Made by a program: the position numbers and the translations under genes. DNA of 64,000 nucleotides from Rikenella microfusus. GTDB lineage: Bacteria > Bacteroidota > Bacteroidia > Bacteroidales > VadinHA17. How positions within the stretch are numbered: position 1 is the stretch's first letter; each line of letters opens with the position of its first letter. Shown here piece by piece: positions 62,905-64,000 of the stretch. The notes beneath the pieces are model-generated. The model was not told the DNA's origin. It saw nothing but the letters and a program-made list of their open reading frames with translations, and did not search any database. The stretch covers positions 1 to 64,000 of the forward strand of contig DZBJ01000011.1 in NCBI GenBank assembly GCA_022736275.1. Reading direction: 5' to 3'.

Positions 62905-63993
62905 TCACCTTTTCCTGAACCTGTGTGCTGCGGGGAACAGGCTCATTACTCCCACGGCCATAAAGTAGAAGGGATATATCAATTCTGACAGCACAAACGG
63001 AGCGAGGGACATTTTACCCTCTCTTTTTTTTATGTTGTGTGCGGTGATCAGGTAATCAGGTACCATCCGCAATCCGTAGAGGCCAGCCAGCAACGGGATA
63101 TGTTCAACGGATATGACTGAGGCCACTGCGGCTGCGGCGACGGCGGCGTTGCACGCCGCCGTGGCTGCGGCGAGGGTGAGGGTGGCAGCGTCGTTGTAAT
63201 GGAGTGTCTTTGATGCCCAGCGCGCGCGCTGACGCAGCAGCGCCGCAGCCGTGACCGCTCCCGCGGTCTCCGCCGCCGCCGCACTGCCGGCTGCATAGCC
63301 GATCCTGCCACCGGCACGCTTGACGGCATGCAGCAGGAAAATGTCATCGCCCGAGGGCAGGTCATCACGCAGCTCACCGGCATGCCGGAGATAAACCTCC
63401 CTCCGGAATGACATGCTGGCGGCACTGCACATCACCGGATATCCCGCGAGAACGGCCGCCCCGGTTATCGCCTGCAGCGCCGAGAACTCGAACCTGCCGA
63501 AGAGTGCTGCGAAACCTTTTGCCGGACGCTGGTAAACCTCCCCCACGATCAGGTCAGCGCTCCCCGCCCTGCCATCGCCGGCGTGAGTGCTGACCCACCC
63601 CGGCCCCACGGTGCAGTCTGCGTCTGTTGTCAGAATCAGCTCCCCCGATGCCTTCTCCACACCATGCCTGATGGCCCGCTTCTTTCCCGAGAATGGATTG
63701 TAGATCAGCTTCATCACTGTTAATGACTGCAGCTTATTCTTTGCAATTAACTCACTGACAACAATGGGTGTCCTGTCGGTGGAGTTGTCATTCACTATTA
63801 GTATTTCGAGAAGACCAGACGGATAGTCCTGAGCGACAAGGCACTCCAACAGGTTTGCGATATTTTTTTCTTCATTCCTTGCCGCCACCACAACAGTTAC
63901 CATCGGAAGGGCTCCGGCGGCAGAGGGTGAGTGATCACGCTTTCCCCACAATATCAGCCACAGGATAAATATACCCAGGGAATAAACAGCCAC
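62905..63993 (-). CDS. GT2-family glycosyltransferase (5' end beyond window)
   Basis: At least 362 residues. The only visible start is a GTG at 63993, 7 bases from the window edge, with no stop in between, so the true start is probably outside. An N-terminal helix (VYSLGIFILWLILW) is followed by the GT-A domain with VTVVVAARNEEKNIANLL, VNDNSTDRTP and the DxD-like TDADCTVGPGW; the acceptor motif appears as QRARWASKT (QxxRW), then three C-terminal helices. It is a processive or membrane-linked sugar transferase. A very Ala-rich stretch (about 255-300) is GC-rich compared with its surroundings. Confidence 0.85.
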   Translation of the reverse strand: MAVYSLGIFILWLILWGKRDHSPSAAGALPMVTVVVAARNEEKNIANLLECLVAQDYPSGLLEILIVNDNSTDRTPIVVSELIAKNKLQSLTVMKLIYNPFSGKKRAIRHGVEKASGELILTTDADCTVGPGWVSTHAGDGRAGSADLIVGEVYQRPAKGFAALFGRFEFSALQAITGAAVLAGYPVMCSAASMSFRREVYLRHAGELRDDLPSGDDIFLLHAVKRAGGRIGYAAGSAAAAETAGAVTAAALLRQRARWASKTLHYNDAATLTLAAATAACNAAVAAAAVASVISVEHIPLLAGLYGLRMVPDYLITAHNIKKREGKMSLAPFVLSELIYPFYFMAVGVMSLFPAAHRFRKR

Positions 63994-64000
63994 CGGTATG

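Overview
The window comes from a member of the Bacteroidota, probably an anaerobic or facultative lineage near Bacteroidales/Marinilabiliales. The evidence is the Bacteroidota promoter form (TTTG, 18-21 bases, then TAnnTTTG) in front of many genes, many short lipoproteins, paired TlpA/DUF4369 lipoproteins, a eukaryote-type (GT3) glycogen synthase fused to a glucan phosphorylase, the recQ / tatC-lptB and tig-clpP-clpX neighbourhoods, and a homocysteine gene set otherwise typical of anaerobes. The DNA is almost all chromosomal core. I see no prophage, IS element, CRISPR array, rRNA or plasmid function, and one tRNA (Leu, UAG). No gene-free stretch exceeds 300 bases.

Layout: 1-2933, a PH-like membrane protein, then a membrane protein, a winged-helix regulator and CreD, with the same inverted repeat on the promoters of the regulator operon and of creD. 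3138-7984, a glycerol-lipid operon (GlpD, alkyl-DHAP-synthase-like flavoprotein, FGGY kinase). 8098-10430 (minus), three genes of the sulfide-dependent homocysteine route (UPF0280, NIL-ferredoxin, DUF39). 10482-13741, an exported EEP hydrolase and a strange ORF joining a gutted GH3 glucosidase to an S41 peptidase. 13734-20603 (minus), a complete TetR-TolC-HlyD-ABC efflux operon with a three-copy 13-bp repeat at its head. 20741-24855, an MBL hydrolase, fluoride exporter CrcB with DUF190, a membrane protein/XRE pair and ComM/YifB. 25000-29305, a tandem SiaB-type kinase, LpxH and two TlpA-like lipoproteins, one of them lacking the first redox cysteine.

29513-40550 is a glycogen island: debranching enzyme, GT4 glycosyltransferase and GH57 enzyme in one operon, then the 1409-residue synthase-phosphorylase fusion, with the branching enzyme convergent to it. 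40628-46096 holds ribF, ahcY, a Rieske-like lipoprotein, two low-complexity envelope proteins, greA, a HIT protein and a Cys-rich secreted protein. 46207-55041 holds comF, ruvC, an S41 lipoprotein, an EamA transporter, serS, rpmA, rplU, a bifunctional-nuclease-family protein, thyA-folA and a lipoprotein. 55126-63993 holds clpX, clpP, tig, tRNA-Leu, lptB, tatC, recQ and a 5'-incomplete GT2 glycosyltransferase.

The points most worth following up are the twin operators at 614/1594, the ether-lipid-like operon, the GH3-S41 chimera, the two-domain SiaB protein, the degenerate thioredoxin-like lipoprotein and the repeat operators at 20608 and 22486. None of them is proven to be a new system from sequence alone.
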